Assembly: GCA_020073285.1 (NCBI GenBank)
Contig: JAIQFM010000017.1
Span: forward strand, 1 to 38,888
Origin: Terriglobia bacterium
GTDB taxonomy: Bacteria; Acidobacteriota; Terriglobia; Terriglobales; Acidobacteriaceae
Length of the DNA stretch: 38,888 nucleotides
Direction: 5' to 3'
A program made the position numbers and the translations under genes. Below the pieces are notes generated by a model. The model worked only from the letters and a program-made list of their open reading frames with translations, was not told the DNA's origin and ran no database searches. The number at the start of each line of letters is the position of its first letter. Within the stretch, counting starts at the first letter, position 1. Positions 31,201 to 38,888 of this stretch are shown here, piece by piece.

Positions 31201-31584
31201 CAGATGCGGCCGCGCTTGGAAGGTAAATCGCCCGCCGTTAATATGAGCCAGGACGTTGTGCGTGGTGAGCGCCACCGCACCCAAGGCCAGCGCCACATCC
31301 GACCAGTGCACCCGGTAGTCTTCCCGCACGAGCCGCGTGGACACGAAGATCGCCGCCGCCACCGCGCAGAACAACAGCTTGGAGGCGAAATAGGCAAACA
31401 GGTTTTCTTCCCCGAAGTAGGACCAGGCAAGGAAGGCGTACTGCAGGCAGTAGGCGCCCCAGGCGATCTGCCAGGCGCGGAAGTAGGGCACCTGCGCCTG
31501 CCGGTAGAGATAGCTGAAAACAAGGAAAAACAGCAGGGCAAAGATGCCGGGGACGATGACGATCCCGATGAAAACGTTCTCCAT
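28201..31584 (-). CDS. Membrane GAF-GGDEF-HD-GYP cyclic-di-GMP enzyme
   Basis: 1127 residues. About seven transmembrane helices at residues 1-215, then three GAF-like sensor regions (about 240-400, 420-590, 600-750), a GGDEF domain (about 765-920) and a HD-GYP domain (about 960-1115). The cyclase site VARYGGDEFVILMPETG is intact. The inhibitory-site position upstream reads RQSN instead of RxxD, so product inhibition is probably lost. The HD-GYP domain keeps ARVHDLGKLILPEKIL and KHHHERFDGAGYPDGL, so hydrolysis of c-di-GMP is expected. A protein with both making and breaking domains presumably switches by GAF or membrane signals. It has its own promoter and a leader of about 168 nt. Confidence 0.9.
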   Translation of the reverse strand: MENVFIGIVIVPGIFALLFFLVFSYLYRQAQVPYFRAWQIAWGAYCLQYAFLAWSYFGEENLFAYFASKLLFCAVAAAIFVSTRLVREDYRVHWSDVALALGAVALTTHNVLAHINGGRFTFQARPHLELEVAIGIVLLISAARFYRIGRQRDSVGFRLVAASLVVWTPLLLARQFHTFFDQAFGRVGHFIETMPQMLVGVAMIIVLFEHERRLVQENALVFSTLDVDTSSLLSPAEAAPALLQLLDRLMRLCRVEHAAICIAERWRAVLPSVSRGFPPEFVQELEGEGSGEYLSDIAFRRGGLATFRNVGQMSEPLPAGAPRRFERCKTLLERYGVDSVTSVSLQTRDHNFGVVILPHQERKVPGTSQVRMMLGVAMQIGMTLENYVVMHDAKRRTREYELLTEMGKVISSRLDPDEVLRSIRKELGLLFDTETFYVAFLEDDELSLELECVRGEIRPKRRRKSANALTEYVIRSGQPLLIRSDMENMRARLGLTYVPEIPAKSYCAVPIHMNNRAVGVLAAMNFDREFVYETRDLELLQTAAGQVAVAIENARLFKEEQRRSRYLAFLNNVSKMAISSQDAEQMLAEIVAEIQQNFDFDHIGIGMLDYVTKEIEIKAEAGATVSGVGKRVPLGSGLLARCARSNEMLLVQDSDSKLASIMPDARSVLCLPLTYGESLLGVLNVESRREKAFAGQEVLILRTLADLLATALHNAFVFQKLQQQSITDGLTGIKTRRFFLENLQTEWKRASRSGRSFSVVLIDLDKFKAVNDTSGHLEGDLVLARVGRLLEQKCRQSNVVARYGGDEFVILMPETGVEQAQILSERLRLWLVTDPMLDERQITGSFGVGTFPQHGATAEEVLRIADAGMYVSKRAGGNCVSIAEEFINAGGAVAQRQLLTAYIEGFLQREHTGPESVQELTATLKNMCAASNSRESLMEALYALSRASEGREVHASGLGEAVAREVEVLGRELGMSEDELRDVVYAARVHDLGKLILPEKILCKSAPLTEDEFYLVKMHPLVGAEIVSCIPDSERLQEIVKHHHERFDGAGYPDGLRSEEIPLGSRMLLVVDGYLTMMSDRPFAPRMSQNEAMAELERCSGTQFDGMLVRLFLAQVRGRKKPIASSQ

Positions 31585-31758
31585 TCGCAGCTCTGGTGTT
31601 CGCTGGCTCCGGGTTAACGGTTAAGGGCCTGCATAACGAAGACGCGCGCAACTTACCACACCAGGACTGGCGGGGGATGATCCTGGGATACCGCAACGAC
31701 CGGGCGCACCTTAAGCCTTGGGGGCGGCCACGGTTTTGAACCGGTCGATGTTGGCGAG

Positions 31759-31787
31759 AATATATGTGAGTTGCCGCTTAGCGTCAA
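31759..31787 (-). promoter_or_regulatory. Sigma70-type promoter of the GGDEF/HD-GYP gene
   Basis: TTGACG (31787-31782) and TATATT (31764-31759) with exactly 17 bp between, on the minus strand. The start would be near 31752. The leader (31752-31585) has a small hairpin CGGTT-CAA-AACCG (31743-31731). I see no c-di-GMP riboswitch consensus. The rest of the 296-bp gap (to glnS at 31881) holds no convincing gene. Confidence 0.6.
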
Positions 31788-31880
31788 TCAGTCACGCACC
31801 ACAAAAGCGAATCAGACCACTGCCTTAGGGACCAAAATGGGCTGGCTGCACTCGCCTATCACGCGCCCAGCCGATGAGCC

Positions 31881-33602
<1,722 letters not shown>

Positions 33603-33662
33603 AAAATCTTCTAATCAGAATCGCGAATTTACTATTCTAGTCCCGTGGGCGACGGTGATTCA

Positions 33663-33693
33663 CCCACATACGCCAACAGCGGGCGAATGTGGG
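33663..33693. other. Stable hairpin upstream of glnS
   Basis: CCCACATACGCC and GGCGAATGTGGG pair over 11 of 12 positions around a 7-nt loop. It lies between the IS remnant and glnS. It may terminate transcription from the IS side or belong to the glnS control region; it does not look like a T-box. Confidence 0.45.
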
Positions 33694-33788
33694 GTACCGT
33701 TACGAGACAATGCGGGGACTTGGGCCACCACGTCACCGGATCTCGAAGGCCACACCGCAATCGAGAGGATTTAAGAGAACGATCTTGA

Positions 33789-34195
33789 TGCCTGCCGGCG
33801 CTGCTGCGCTTCCGGCGTCTCTTGTTCCTGGGCGTGGAGTGACTTTTTTTAAGCCGCAGCCCCATTTGCTGCAGTGCCCGCCACAACCGGCCGATGCTCA
33901 AACCCACCCCTCGGCTCTGTTCCAGCTGTTGCTGCAACTCCATCAGGGTCACATCCGGCCGGCGGCGGATTTGTTCCCGCATCCACTCCTGCACGGCCGG
34001 AGTGACGCGGCTCACCGGACCCCGTCGCCACGGCGGCCGCTCGACTTGTCCCGTTCGCGTGTAGGCCGCCGATATCTTCTTGGCCCAGCCCACACTCACG
34101 CCAAAGCGTTCCGCCAGCTCCCCCAGGGTCCCTTTTCCCTTTTCGTAGGCTTGCAGAAACTTCCGCCGCAGATCGTTCGAGTACGCTCGTGCCAT
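33789..34195 (-). pseudogene. Truncated IS630-family transposase (N-terminal DNA-binding part)
   Basis: From the ATG at 34195 the frame reads MARAYSNDLRRKFLQAYEKG, then ELAERFGVSVGWAKKI (helix-turn-helix), RRRPDVTLMELQQQLEQ, and GRLWRALQQMGLRLKK, the usual N-terminal region of IS630 transposases. At the A7G run (33850-33844 on this strand) the zero frame turns into basic nonsense, whereas the -1 frame continues correctly as KKKSLHAQEQETPEAQQRRQA. IS630 elements often use such A-runs for frameshifting. The match stops at about 33789; the DDE catalytic domain is absent. The zero-frame ORF runs on to 33632 only by read-through into unrelated DNA. Confidence 0.8.
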
Positions 34196-34238
34196 CGGGT
34201 AGAGCAGCTAGTCTACACTATCAATGAAAATGGTCTAA
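33789..34238 (-). mobile_element. IS630-family element remnant, one end only
   Basis: The upstream end looks preserved: a terminal sequence TTAGACCATTTTCATTG followed by ATAGTGTAGACTAG (34238-34208 on the minus strand) and TA at the boundary, the target used by IS630/Tc1 elements. No copy of this end sequence is found on the other side, so the element lost its right part by deletion. Confidence 0.65.
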
Positions 34239-34279
34239 TAACAAAAGCGCACGCGGGGGCGCGTGTGCCACATACATCC

Positions 34280-34307
34280 CGCGACTCGCAACTCGCGACT
34301 TGCGACC
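34280..34307. repeat. Heptad array 12 (CGCGACT) downstream of the PpiC gene
   Basis: Units CGCGACT, CGCAACT, CGCGACT, TGCGACC, ending 5 bp from the stop codon of the peptidyl-prolyl isomerase gene, between it and the IS remnant. Confidence 0.8.
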
Positions 34308-34312
34308 GTCTT

Positions 34313-35383
34313 CTATTTTTGTCCCGTGCTTTTCAGGATTTGTTCGGCGAAGTAGTTTTCGACCTTGGCCTGATTGCGGACGACGTCGTAGTAGGCGGCC
34401 TTCAGCAGTTGTTCGCGGCGGTCGCGCAGTTGGTCGCGGATGGCCTGCTGCACGCGCGGGTCGTTGAGTTCGCGCTGGCCCGCCGGCTCCTTGGCGATCA
34501 GCCGTACGATGCGGAAGCCGAACACCTGGTGGGTTTCCGGGTGGGCGATGACGATGACGTTGCTGTACTGCCCAGGCTTGAGCTTGCCGACCGCGTCGCG
34601 GGTGGCGGGATCGGTCTTGGCCAGCGCCGACTGCGGAGTGAAGCCGAGGTCGCCGCCGTTGCCCGCGCTCTCCGGGTCCTCGGAGTAATTCATGGCGACG
34701 GTGGCGAAGTCCTCGCCGCTATCCAGGCGGTTCATGATCATCTGGATCTTCTTGCGCGCCTCGGGCTCGTTCTGCGCCTTGTCGTTCTTCAGGTTGCGCA
34801 CCTGCGGGTTGGGTACGGTGCTGACAAAGATGTGCGCCAGGTGATACTGCGGCTCGATCAGGTTGAACTCGGCCTTGTGGGCGTTGTAGTAGTTGGAAAT
34901 GTCGCTGTCGGAGATGGCGATTTTGGAAGTGATCTCGCGGTTCAGGACTTTGTCGATGGTGATGGAGCGGCGCAGGTCGCGCTTGAAGTCGTCGAGCGAG
35001 ATCTTGCGCTCCTTGAGGCGCTGGTCGAAGGCCTCCTGGGTGTAGGGCGCCTTGATCTCGTTCAGTTTCGAGTCGACTTCGTCGTTGGTGGCGAGCAGGC
35101 CGAGCTTTTCGGCGCGCTGCATGAGGATCTCGTTGTCAATGAGCTCCTTGAGGATGCCGAGCTTGAGGCTGGTGGCCTGTTCGTCGCCGGGCTGCGGCGG
35201 CGACTGCGCGGTCTGGTTGGCGTAATACTTCTCCACTTCCGAGCGCAGGATCTTGTGACTGTTGACCTTGGCCATGACATCGGAACCGGCCTGGCCGCGG
35301 TTGCAGGCGGCCAGCGAAACCATGAGTGCGATAACAACAACGAGGGCAGCCAGCGTGCGCGCCCGGAAAAAAATGCGAGTCAA
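34313..35383 (-). CDS. PpiC/SurA-type peptidyl-prolyl isomerase lipoprotein
   Basis: 356 residues from TTG at 35383, supported by GGAGGAG 5 nt upstream and by the lipoprotein signal peptide that follows (ALVVVIALMVSLAAC, lipobox with Cys near residue 27). Longer readings start in Arg/Pro-rich noise. Residues about 40-190 match the SurA N-terminal chaperone region (VNSHKILRSEVEKYY, LKELIDNEILMQRAEKLG). Residues about 205-320 match a parvulin domain (YHLAHIFVS, NYSEDPESAGNGGDLGF, LKPGQYSNVI, GFRIVRLI). It probably folds exported or outer-membrane proteins in the periplasm, anchored by a lipid. The DsbA-like gene lies 85 bp upstream on the same strand, an envelope-folding pair. Confidence 0.9.
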   Translation of the reverse strand: MTRIFFRARTLAALVVVIALMVSLAACNRGQAGSDVMAKVNSHKILRSEVEKYYANQTAQSPPQPGDEQATSLKLGILKELIDNEILMQRAEKLGLLATNDEVDSKLNEIKAPYTQEAFDQRLKERKISLDDFKRDLRRSITIDKVLNREITSKIAISDSDISNYYNAHKAEFNLIEPQYHLAHIFVSTVPNPQVRNLKNDKAQNEPEARKKIQMIMNRLDSGEDFATVAMNYSEDPESAGNGGDLGFTPQSALAKTDPATRDAVGKLKPGQYSNVIVIAHPETHQVFGFRIVRLIAKEPAGQRELNDPRVQQAIRDQLRDRREQLLKAAYYDVVRNQAKVENYFAEQILKSTGQK

Positions 35384-35400
35384 GAGTCTCCTCCGAAAAT

Positions 35401-35442
35401 TCAGCCTCGGCGGTCGGCCGTCAGCTTGCAGCTTGCGCGTCG
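35401..35442. repeat. Heptad array 13 (CAGCTTG / CGGCCGT)
   Basis: Units TCAGCCT, CGGCGGT, CGGCCGT, CAGCTTG, CAGCTTG, CGCGTCG, between the DsbA-like and PpiC genes. Here a proper ribosome site (GGAGGAG) sits between the array and the start codon. Confidence 0.7.
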
Positions 35443-35468
35443 AAGTCCCGGTCACGCGCGAAAACAAT

Positions 35469-36476
35469 TTACCTCGGCGTCGGCGGATTGGTTGCCGGCG
35501 CGGCACTGGCTTCCGGCGCGGCGTCGCCCTGCGGGCCGGAACCGGGTTGCGCCGCCGAAGCCATGGCGGCCGGCGGAATGGGCTGGCCGGCGTCACGCAG
35601 GGCGCGATTGATCACCGCCTGCAGTTCCGGCAAGGGCAGAGCGCCATCCACCCTCTCGCCATTGACGAACAGGAAGGGCGTGGCCATGACTCCGATGCTG
35701 GTGCCTTCCGTCACGGACTTGGCCACCGCCTCGCCCGACTGAGTTTTCAAGCAGGCAAGCAGCGGCATCACCTGCAAGTTGTGGCGCTGCGCGATTTCGG
35801 TCGCGGCCCGGTCCAGCGCCTGAAACTGCGCCACGTAGGGCGGCGTCTGCTGGGCGCCGGAGATCTGCTTCTGGTTGGCGTGGGCGTAGTCGGCAAAGTC
35901 CCAATAGGCGTCGCCGCTCTGCGCCGCCAGGCAGTTGGCGTTGACGGCGGCATGCTCGGCCCAGGGATGAATTTCCGACAGCGGATAATCCTTGTAGACG
36001 ATGCGTACGCTGGGCCCGTACAGCTTAAGCACGCCCTGCGTCAGCTCGGCGTGCATGCGCGAGCAGAATGGGCACTGGAAGTCGTCGAAGTTGACGATGG
36101 TTACCTTGGCGTCCTTATTGCCGCGGATGGGACGGCCGGTGAGATCGATTTTCTTCATGATCTCGGCGTAGGGATCCTTGGTGAGGTCGAACTGGACCAC
36201 CCGCACCAGGCTCTTCCCGTCCTTGGAGATCAGGAATTCCAGCTCCTGTTTGCGTTCGCCTTCGAAGAGCGCGACCGGGATCTTGTCGTAATTGGGGAAC
36301 TCGGCGCTGGGGGTGCGCGCGCCAGCCTTGATGCCCACCGTCGGGGGAATTTTACCGCTCAGATAGACGCGCACCTGGCGCTCGATCCGCTGGTTGAGTT
36401 CGGGGGAATTGGACTGCGCGGCGCAGCCTAAACAGAGGAGGAGAAGAGCGATCACAGAACGTCGGAACAATTGCAC
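35469..36476 (-). CDS. DsbA-family thioredoxin-fold protein
   Basis: 335 residues from GTG at 36476 with AAGGCGG 8 nt upstream. A signal peptide (RRSVIALLLLCLGCAAQ) may be lipidated, although CLGC is a poor lipobox. A small N-terminal domain (about 25-115) precedes the thioredoxin fold (about 120-300): VTIVNFDDFQCPFCSRMH holds the CPFC redox pair, then VRIVYKDYPL, a helical insert with CLAAQSG, and GVMATPFLFVNGERVDG with the cis-Pro (TP). The tail is Pro/Ala-rich. It would oxidise or reshuffle disulfides in the periplasm, or act like Thioredoxin_4 proteins (DsbG/BdbD type). It leads a two-gene envelope-folding operon with the PpiC lipoprotein. Confidence 0.9.
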   Translation of the reverse strand: MQLFRRSVIALLLLCLGCAAQSNSPELNQRIERQVRVYLSGKIPPTVGIKAGARTPSAEFPNYDKIPVALFEGERKQELEFLISKDGKSLVRVVQFDLTKDPYAEIMKKIDLTGRPIRGNKDAKVTIVNFDDFQCPFCSRMHAELTQGVLKLYGPSVRIVYKDYPLSEIHPWAEHAAVNANCLAAQSGDAYWDFADYAHANQKQISGAQQTPPYVAQFQALDRAATEIAQRHNLQVMPLLACLKTQSGEAVAKSVTEGTSIGVMATPFLFVNGERVDGALPLPELQAVINRALRDAGQPIPPAAMASAAQPGSGPQGDAAPEASAAPATNPPTPR

Positions 36477-36618
36477 AAACAGCCGCCTTAGTTCCCCGGG
36501 CAGAGCTTCGCGCGCCGGGGGCCCGCCTTGCGGGGTTGAGGGTTGCGTAATTTCACATTATCGCATGCGGCAGGCCAGGGCCGGAAATGTGCAAGGGCGA
36601 CAAGTCAGAAACATTGGT

Positions 36619-36646
36619 TTGCATTCAAGAACTTTGCTGGTATGCT
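36619..36646 (+). promoter_or_regulatory. Extended -10 promoter for the secreted protein gene at 36672
   Basis: TTGCAT (36619-36624), 16 bp, then TGG-TATGCT (36638-36646), which has the TGn extension. The start near 36652 leaves a leader of about 20 nt containing the GGAG ribosome site. Confidence 0.5.
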
Positions 36647-36671
36647 GCCGTCTCCCCCCGGAGAGAACACA

Positions 36672-37394
36672 ATGAGATTGACGATTGGAACCGTGTTGCT
36701 GGCACTGGTGTTGCCGGCGGCGGCGTGGGCGCAAGGCAAGGGTTCGAACTGCGTGGACGCGTCGACACTGCAGGAAAAGCATCAGCAGGGCGGCGTTGTC
36801 GGCGGGGCGCAGAAGGTGATGCGGATGCCGAGCACGACCGTGGATGCGCCGCCGGACACCAACGTCTGCCCGCTGACGGCGCACCAGAAGTTCAATGTGT
36901 GGCTGCAGCGCAGCTACTCGCCGGCCAACCTGCTGGCCGCCGGGGTGAACGCCGCCATCTGGCAGGCCACCGACAACGATCCCCGCGGCTACGGGCAGGG
37001 CTGGGAGGCGTACGGCGCGCGCTACGGGGCATCGCTGGCGACCACGGAATCGACGCGCTTCTTCCAGTCGTTTCTGCTGCCCTCGATCCTGAAGGAAGAC
37101 CCGCGCTATTTCCGCAAGGGCAGCGGCGGGTTCGGCAACCGCTTCGCCTACTCGGTCTCGCGCGTGATGGTGACGCGGACGGATTCGGGACGGCAGAGCT
37201 TCAACTTCAGCGCGGTGGGCGGCGCGCTCGGCGGCGCCGCCTTGAGCAACCTCTATCTGCCGAAAGTGGACCAAGACGGTGGACGCACCGCCGTCTCGTT
37301 TGGACTGAGCCTGGCCAACACCGCGGGTTGGAACCTGCTCAGCGAGTTCGGGCCGGACATCTGGAAGAAACTGCGCGGGAAGCAGAAAGACTAA
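36672..37394 (+). CDS. Secreted protein of unknown function, acidobacterial type
   Basis: 240 residues from the ATG at 36672 (GGAG 9 nt upstream); a longer in-frame start lacks a ribosome site and would bury the signal peptide (MRLTIGTVLLALVLPAAAWA). The mature part has TNVCPLTAHQKFNVWLQRSY, then NLLAAGVNAAIWQATDNDPRG, GQGWEAYGARYGASLA, FLLPSILKEDPRYFRKG, SRVMVTRTDSGRQSFNFS and GGALGGAALSNLYLP. The amphipathic, glycine-rich helices and strands suggest an envelope-associated protein. Similar secreted proteins occur in Acidobacteriota as conserved hypotheticals (recollection, not checked). Two cysteines may form a disulfide. It converges with the DUF7948-type gene. Confidence 0.7.
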   Translation: MRLTIGTVLLALVLPAAAWAQGKGSNCVDASTLQEKHQQGGVVGGAQKVMRMPSTTVDAPPDTNVCPLTAHQKFNVWLQRSYSPANLLAAGVNAAIWQATDNDPRGYGQGWEAYGARYGASLATTESTRFFQSFLLPSILKEDPRYFRKGSGGFGNRFAYSVSRVMVTRTDSGRQSFNFSAVGGALGGAALSNLYLPKVDQDGGRTAVSFGLSLANTAGWNLLSEFGPDIWKKLRGKQKD

Positions 37395-37429
37395 GGACCT
37401 GCTCGGCAGGCGGTGAATTCACCGGCGCA

Positions 37430-38101
37430 TCAGTGGGGATCGATGACTAGCGGTTGGTTCTTGTCGTACTCACCAAGGCTGAAGCCGATGGTATGGTCCC
37501 CGTAGTCTTTGAATGCCACCTCGACGGCGCGTTTCCCGCCTGCAACCGTCTGCCAAGCCACCGGGGCTTGCCGGGTGAAGTAGCGTTCGGATGCCGGGTG
37601 TTTGAGCTGCAGGACGCCGTCTCTTCGAATAGCAACATCCACGTTGTACTTCAACTTGATGGCGGCGGGATCCGCCCCAGGACTTAGCGTAAAGAGGGAA
37701 CCGGCAAAACCATCTCCCGTCGCCGCGCAACTGACCGATACGCCTTTCCATAGCTCCACGTAGGTGACCCGGCGCGCAAGGGTCGGCCCCCCGCTGGCAC
37801 CGCCGGTTTTCTCGATCAACGGTTGTACCTGGTGGGCGTCCACGAATTCTTCAATCAGCACATAGCCGACACCGACGATGAAGATGCGGTGCGCCATGAA
37901 GCCGATAATATGTCCGCCGGAACGGTACTGGAGCACGCTGTTATGGGTTGACCCCGCTTTCGGACGGGAACCGCGGGTATCCGGCAAAGCCTGCGCCGAC
38001 AGCAGAAAGCCATCGCAAGCCGGAATCCCCAGCGGCGTCCACAGCCATAGCAGCCATGGCAGAAGGACAACCAGGTAAGGAGCACACCTCTTTCTCAGCA
38101 T
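37430..38101 (-). pseudogene. Truncated DUF7948-type (SBBP-associated) surface protein
   Basis: 223 residues from the ATG at 38101 (GAGG 6 nt upstream), with a hydrophobic signal segment (PYLVVLLPWLLWLWTPLG). The remainder resembles the N-terminal domain of acidobacterial SBBP-repeat proteins: SVLQYRSGGHIIGFMAHRIF, RVTYVELWKGVSVSC, TLSPGADPAAIKLKYN, RRDGVLQLKHP, APVAWQTVAGGKRAVEVAF, YDKNQPLVIDP. In that family the domain is followed by a YSTYLGG start and many SBBP repeats; here it ends as VIDPH and a stop. The middle part is also shorter than usual (the GxNPxA region is missing). It is therefore either a decayed gene or a stand-alone minimal version. Confidence 0.6.
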
Positions 38102-38285
38102 GCCTGCCTCGCTTCTCCCTGCGGCTTCGTATCCACGCACGAGTTGATTGGTGCGAGAAACGTGGAACCTGGAACGCTCTTCACAGCGGCTCCGATAGCA
38201 CTGTCCGGCGTAACTTATTACCGGTCTCGGAAACGAAAGACCACACTCGCGTCTGACGCGCCGCAAATCCTTCCCCTTTTCTCCC

Positions 38286-38888
38286 TTACTGCAACGTCAG
38301 CGTAATGTTCATGCTGTGCTGCACCGTCGTGCCCGCCGTGGCGGTAACCGTAATCACGCTGACGACGGGCTGCGGCTTTTGCCCGGGCGCTGTGTAGTGG
38401 AAGCCGCAACCCGCCAGTAGCGCGCTCAGGGCGAGCACCAGCGCCATCAATAGGACCGCCGCTAATTTCCGGCGGCGCGGTATGCCGAGCCCAAACCAAC
38501 AAATTGCGGCCACAATCCCGCCCGTCCATGGCAGTCCGTGGCCACCCCGTTTGGCGGCGGTGGGCGCAGCCGTGACGGTCAGGGCTGTCGTGGCTGGCGA
38601 GGCTTGTGGCATCACTGTCGCCGGCGTGAAACTGCAAGCCACGCCCACCGGCAGATTGGAACAGGCGAAGGACACTGTCTGATTGAAGACCCCCTTGGGA
38701 GTCACGGTCATCATCATGGTCCCGCTCTGTCCGCGCGCGACCGTCATCCAAGTGGAAGCGCACGCGATGGCGAACTCAGGCGCATTCACCGTCTGATTCA
38801 ACACCGGCGAAGTACTACCCGTGTAGTTCGTATCTCCGCCGTAGACAGCCGAAATCGGGTGGTTGCCTGCCGTCAGGCTCGAAGTCAC
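38286..38888 (-). CDS. C-terminal part of an Ig-like-repeat surface protein
   Basis: The frame is open to the right edge, so the N-terminus is outside the window (200 residues seen). It begins inside a bacterial Ig-like domain (SLTAGNHPISAVYGGDTNY, SPVLNQTV), followed by a second beta domain (FNQTVSFACSNLPVGVACSF, TTALTVTA). Then come a transmembrane helix (GIVAAICWFGLGI), RRRK, a further hydrophobic segment ending in LLAGC, and a tail VVSVITVTATAGTTVQHS. The G-x-PWTGG...helix-RRRK order resembles a sorting or anchoring tail with an extra beta segment after it. A role in surface adhesion or matrix is likely for such proteins, not proven. Confidence 0.75.
   Translation of the reverse strand: MTSSLTAGNHPISAVYGGDTNYTGSTSPVLNQTVNAPEFAIACASTWMTVARGQSGTMMMTVTPKGVFNQTVSFACSNLPVGVACSFTPATVMPQASPATTALTVTAAPTAAKRGGHGLPWTGGIVAAICWFGLGIPRRRKLAAVLLMALVLALSALLAGCGFHYTAPGQKPQPVVSVITVTATAGTTVQHSMNITLTLQ

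Noticed and set aside
31585-31752. c-di-GMP riboswitch in the leader of the GGDEF/HD-GYP gene
   Set aside because: The conserved GEMM core is not seen; only a small 5-bp hairpin is present.
33632-33788. C-terminal extension of the transposase zero-frame ORF
   Set aside because: This part is read through after the A7 run into unrelated DNA upstream of glnS and has no transposase similarity.

Overview
The window reads as chromosomal DNA of a GC-rich soil bacterium, most likely an Acidobacteriota (Terriglobia/Koribacter-like). This is an inference from the gene families: a FecR/CHASE2-cyclase/beta-barrel operon, PD40 (TolB-like) propellers, a small secreted TGCLS-type protein, Ig-like and DUF7948-type surface proteins, a 528-residue ThyX-like protein, and very frequent alternative start codons. 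No rRNA, tRNA or CRISPR array was found.

Layout. 1-6.4 kb (minus): beta-barrel protein -> CHASE2 adenylate cyclase -> FecR-domain secreted protein (runs off the left edge), with a good sigma70-type promoter at 6.5 kb. 6.8-9.5 kb: an ABM-fold protein, a PD40 propeller, a Sel1-repeat protein with a probably damaged 5' end, and a degenerate receiver. 9.6-19.9 kb (mainly minus): an aromatic amino-acid cluster read as PilZ protein, ABC exporter ATPase and permease, trpF, trpB, trpA, chorismate mutase, DAHP synthase, prephenate dehydrogenase. It is interrupted by two plus-strand islands: a membrane protein between trpB and trpA, and a toxin-antitoxin pair plus a DCC-family gene fragment between the DAHP synthase gene and tyrA. 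20-24 kb: small secreted protein, GNAT acetyltransferase, fabF-acpP, secreted protein. 24-28 kb: ThyX-like protein, small ORF, DUF218 protein, ispD-ispF. 28-31.6 kb: a large membrane GAF/GGDEF/HD-GYP protein. 31.9-36.5 kb: glnS, an IS630 remnant, a PpiC-type lipoprotein chaperone and a DsbA-like thioredoxin protein. 36.7 kb to the end: a secreted protein, a truncated DUF7948-type surface protein and the C-terminal part of an Ig-like surface protein.

The most striking thing not explained by genes is a family of intergenic arrays with an exact 7-bp period. At least 13 loci carry them. Units within one array resemble each other, but each array has its own word (for example GTCGATG, GTAGTTA, AGCTATC, AGGAGTC, TTGTCGG, AGCTCTT, CCACCAG). 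Several come as inverted pairs able to form long hairpins. Several abut a start codon exactly where a ribosome-binding site would be expected. One lies inside the 5' coding region of trpB and one encodes the C-terminal tail of TrpA, so that unit gain or loss would shift the reading frame.

Working together: the aromatic cluster covers the first shikimate step (DAHP synthase), the chorismate branch to Phe/Tyr (chorismate mutase, prephenate dehydrogenase) and late tryptophan steps (TrpF, TrpB, TrpA). ispD-ispF serve the MEP isoprenoid pathway, and acpP-fabF serve fatty-acid synthesis. Second-messenger genes recur: a cAMP-type cyclase, a PilZ c-di-GMP receptor candidate and a GGDEF/HD-GYP enzyme.
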